This document shows positions 63,495 through 64,000 of a DNA stretch of 64,000 bases, in pieces; within the stretch, counting starts at the first letter, position 1, and each line of letters starts with the position of its first letter. Origin of the DNA: Citrobacter telavivensis (GTDB lineage Bacteria > Pseudomonadota > Gammaproteobacteria > Enterobacterales > Enterobacteriaceae); contig CP045203.1 of NCBI GenBank assembly GCA_009363175.1, positions 1 to 64,000 on the forward strand, read 5' to 3'. The notes beneath the pieces were generated by a model. It was not told the origin of the DNA and searched no databases. It was given only the letters and a program-made list of their open reading frames with translations. A program made the translations under genes and the position numbers.

Positions 63495-63745
63495 TTGACC
63501 AATTACACATCCTTTATTATCTTTAAATAGCGGCTTAGTCCGCTTAACTTCAGGCAACTGCCTTTAAACACCTTCTAAATTCGGCGCTCAAGCCACTCCT
63601 GAATACCTCCTGGTATTCACAAGGATTTCTTTCGCCTAAACAAATTCGATAGCCTGCGGCTCTCATAAGCGGCAGGCTTTTTTGTCCGTCGAAAAAGGTG
63701 TTTTGTTGTCACGTAGACAACAACAAGTGCCTCAGTCACTCCCAA
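63495..63745 (+). ncRNA. Structured leader RNA, second copy
   Basis: TTGACC (63495-63500) with TATCTT 17 nt on begins a 330-bp gene-free leader. Hairpins align in order with the ssb leader: AGCGG/CCGCT (63529-63544), GAATACC/GGTATTC (63601-63618), outer TTCGAT/GTCGAA (63645-63693) around AGCCTGC/GGCAGGCT, and TTGTTGTC/GACAACAA (63703-63723). GTCGAAAAAGGTGTTTT is shared, while most stem bases differ with pairing retained. An additional AGGCA-AC-TGCCT hairpin (about 63552-63563) is absent from the ssb copy. Confidence 0.68.
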
Positions 63746-63828
63746 ACTGAAACTAGTACCTAACTTCAGCCTTCATGCAAGGCCTAATTCATCTAATTCA
63801 CTAATCTTTTTAAATGAGGAGTCTGATC

Positions 63829-64000
63829 ATGTTTCTTGTAAATATGACTGCATATCTTGCATCCCCAGAACAACGGGAAATGGGCGTTATTGATGTCGAT
63901 CAGCAAGTATCACACGCATTACGTGAACTGTTGACCTTTAATACCTGTCCTTCAGAAGATGTTATGACCGATAAAGCTAAAGAATTTGCTGAAATCGCTA
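63829..64000 (+). CDS. Unidentified gene, 5' part only
   Basis: 57 codons from ATG 63829 (GAGGA upstream) to the window end: begins MFLVNMTAYLASPEQREMGV. Soluble so far and no domain recognised. It is preceded by the second copy of the structured leader, so it starts a new unit in the recombination region. Confidence 0.6.
   Translation, partial: MFLVNMTAYLASPEQREMGVIDVDQQVSHALRELLTFNTCPSEDVMTDKAKEFAEIA

Noticed and set aside
1..64000. tRNA, rRNA, integrase, att site, replication initiator or CRISPR array
   Set aside because: None could be recognised on either strand, so plasmid or ICE status stays open.

Overview
The window joins two unlike pieces of enterobacterial DNA. Bases 1 to about 14,190 are GC-rich chromosomal-type DNA carrying the anaerobic glycerol (dha, 1,3-propanediol) regulon. 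The second dhaD product and the DhaB large subunit read like those of Citrobacter freundii, with Klebsiella next closest. Bases about 14,250 to 64,000 are AT-richer mobile-element DNA: a plasmid-type ParM/StbA partition pair, insertion sequences, a MOBH relaxase, a TraD coupling protein, an F-type (TraL-E-K-B-V-C-W-U) type IV secretion operon and an ssb/bet/exo recombination module. The order traI-traD-DUF4400-traLEKBV-dsbC-traC-trhF-traW-traU-ssb-bet-exo resembles IncC plasmids and SXT/R391 elements, but the proteins are divergent. No replication initiator, integrase or att site is visible, so plasmid and ICE cannot be told apart.

Region 1 (1-13,900). Two diverged dha segments lie in tandem: dhaD copy 1 plus a 50-codon dhaR stub, fused to a 5' stub of dhaK, then a complete dhaD copy 2 and dhaR. 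Next comes a leftward operon (orfY, dhaT, dhaG, orfW) divergent from a rightward operon (dhaB, dhaC, dhaE, dhaF, a GlpF-like channel). Together these cover glycerol uptake, B12-dependent dehydration with its reactivase and adenosyltransferase, reduction to 1,3-propanediol, and oxidation by glycerol dehydrogenase. All four control regions hold a pair of 15-bp palindromes spaced 31-32 bp, the likely DhaR operators.

Region 2 (13,890-21,060). A 67-bp IS5 end joins a truncated hdeB-like gene to a GntR-type regulator that has lost its DNA-binding half. Then come stbAB, four small accessory genes, an IS3-family element inserted in a small gene, and a complete IS5.

Region 3 (21,100-37,600). Accessory genes: two small transglutaminase-like proteins (one on each side of the IS elements), a protein made of three HTH plus GW...WW modules, a three-gene operon resembling klaABC of IncP plasmids, a LepB-type signal peptidase, a membrane Mrr-like nuclease, a PLD-family nuclease, the pilin gene far from the other tra genes, an Fbh1/UvrD-like helicase and a membrane-anchored thiol-disulfide protein.

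Region 4 (37,700-57,150). The transfer core. A trimeric autotransporter adhesin gene sits between traV and dsbC, fenced by an intrinsic terminator on each side.

Region 5 (57,160-64,000). Accessory and recombination genes. Two, perhaps three, long upstream regions share one multi-hairpin architecture whose stems differ in sequence but keep pairing. This points to a structured leader RNA family that co-regulates units of the element.
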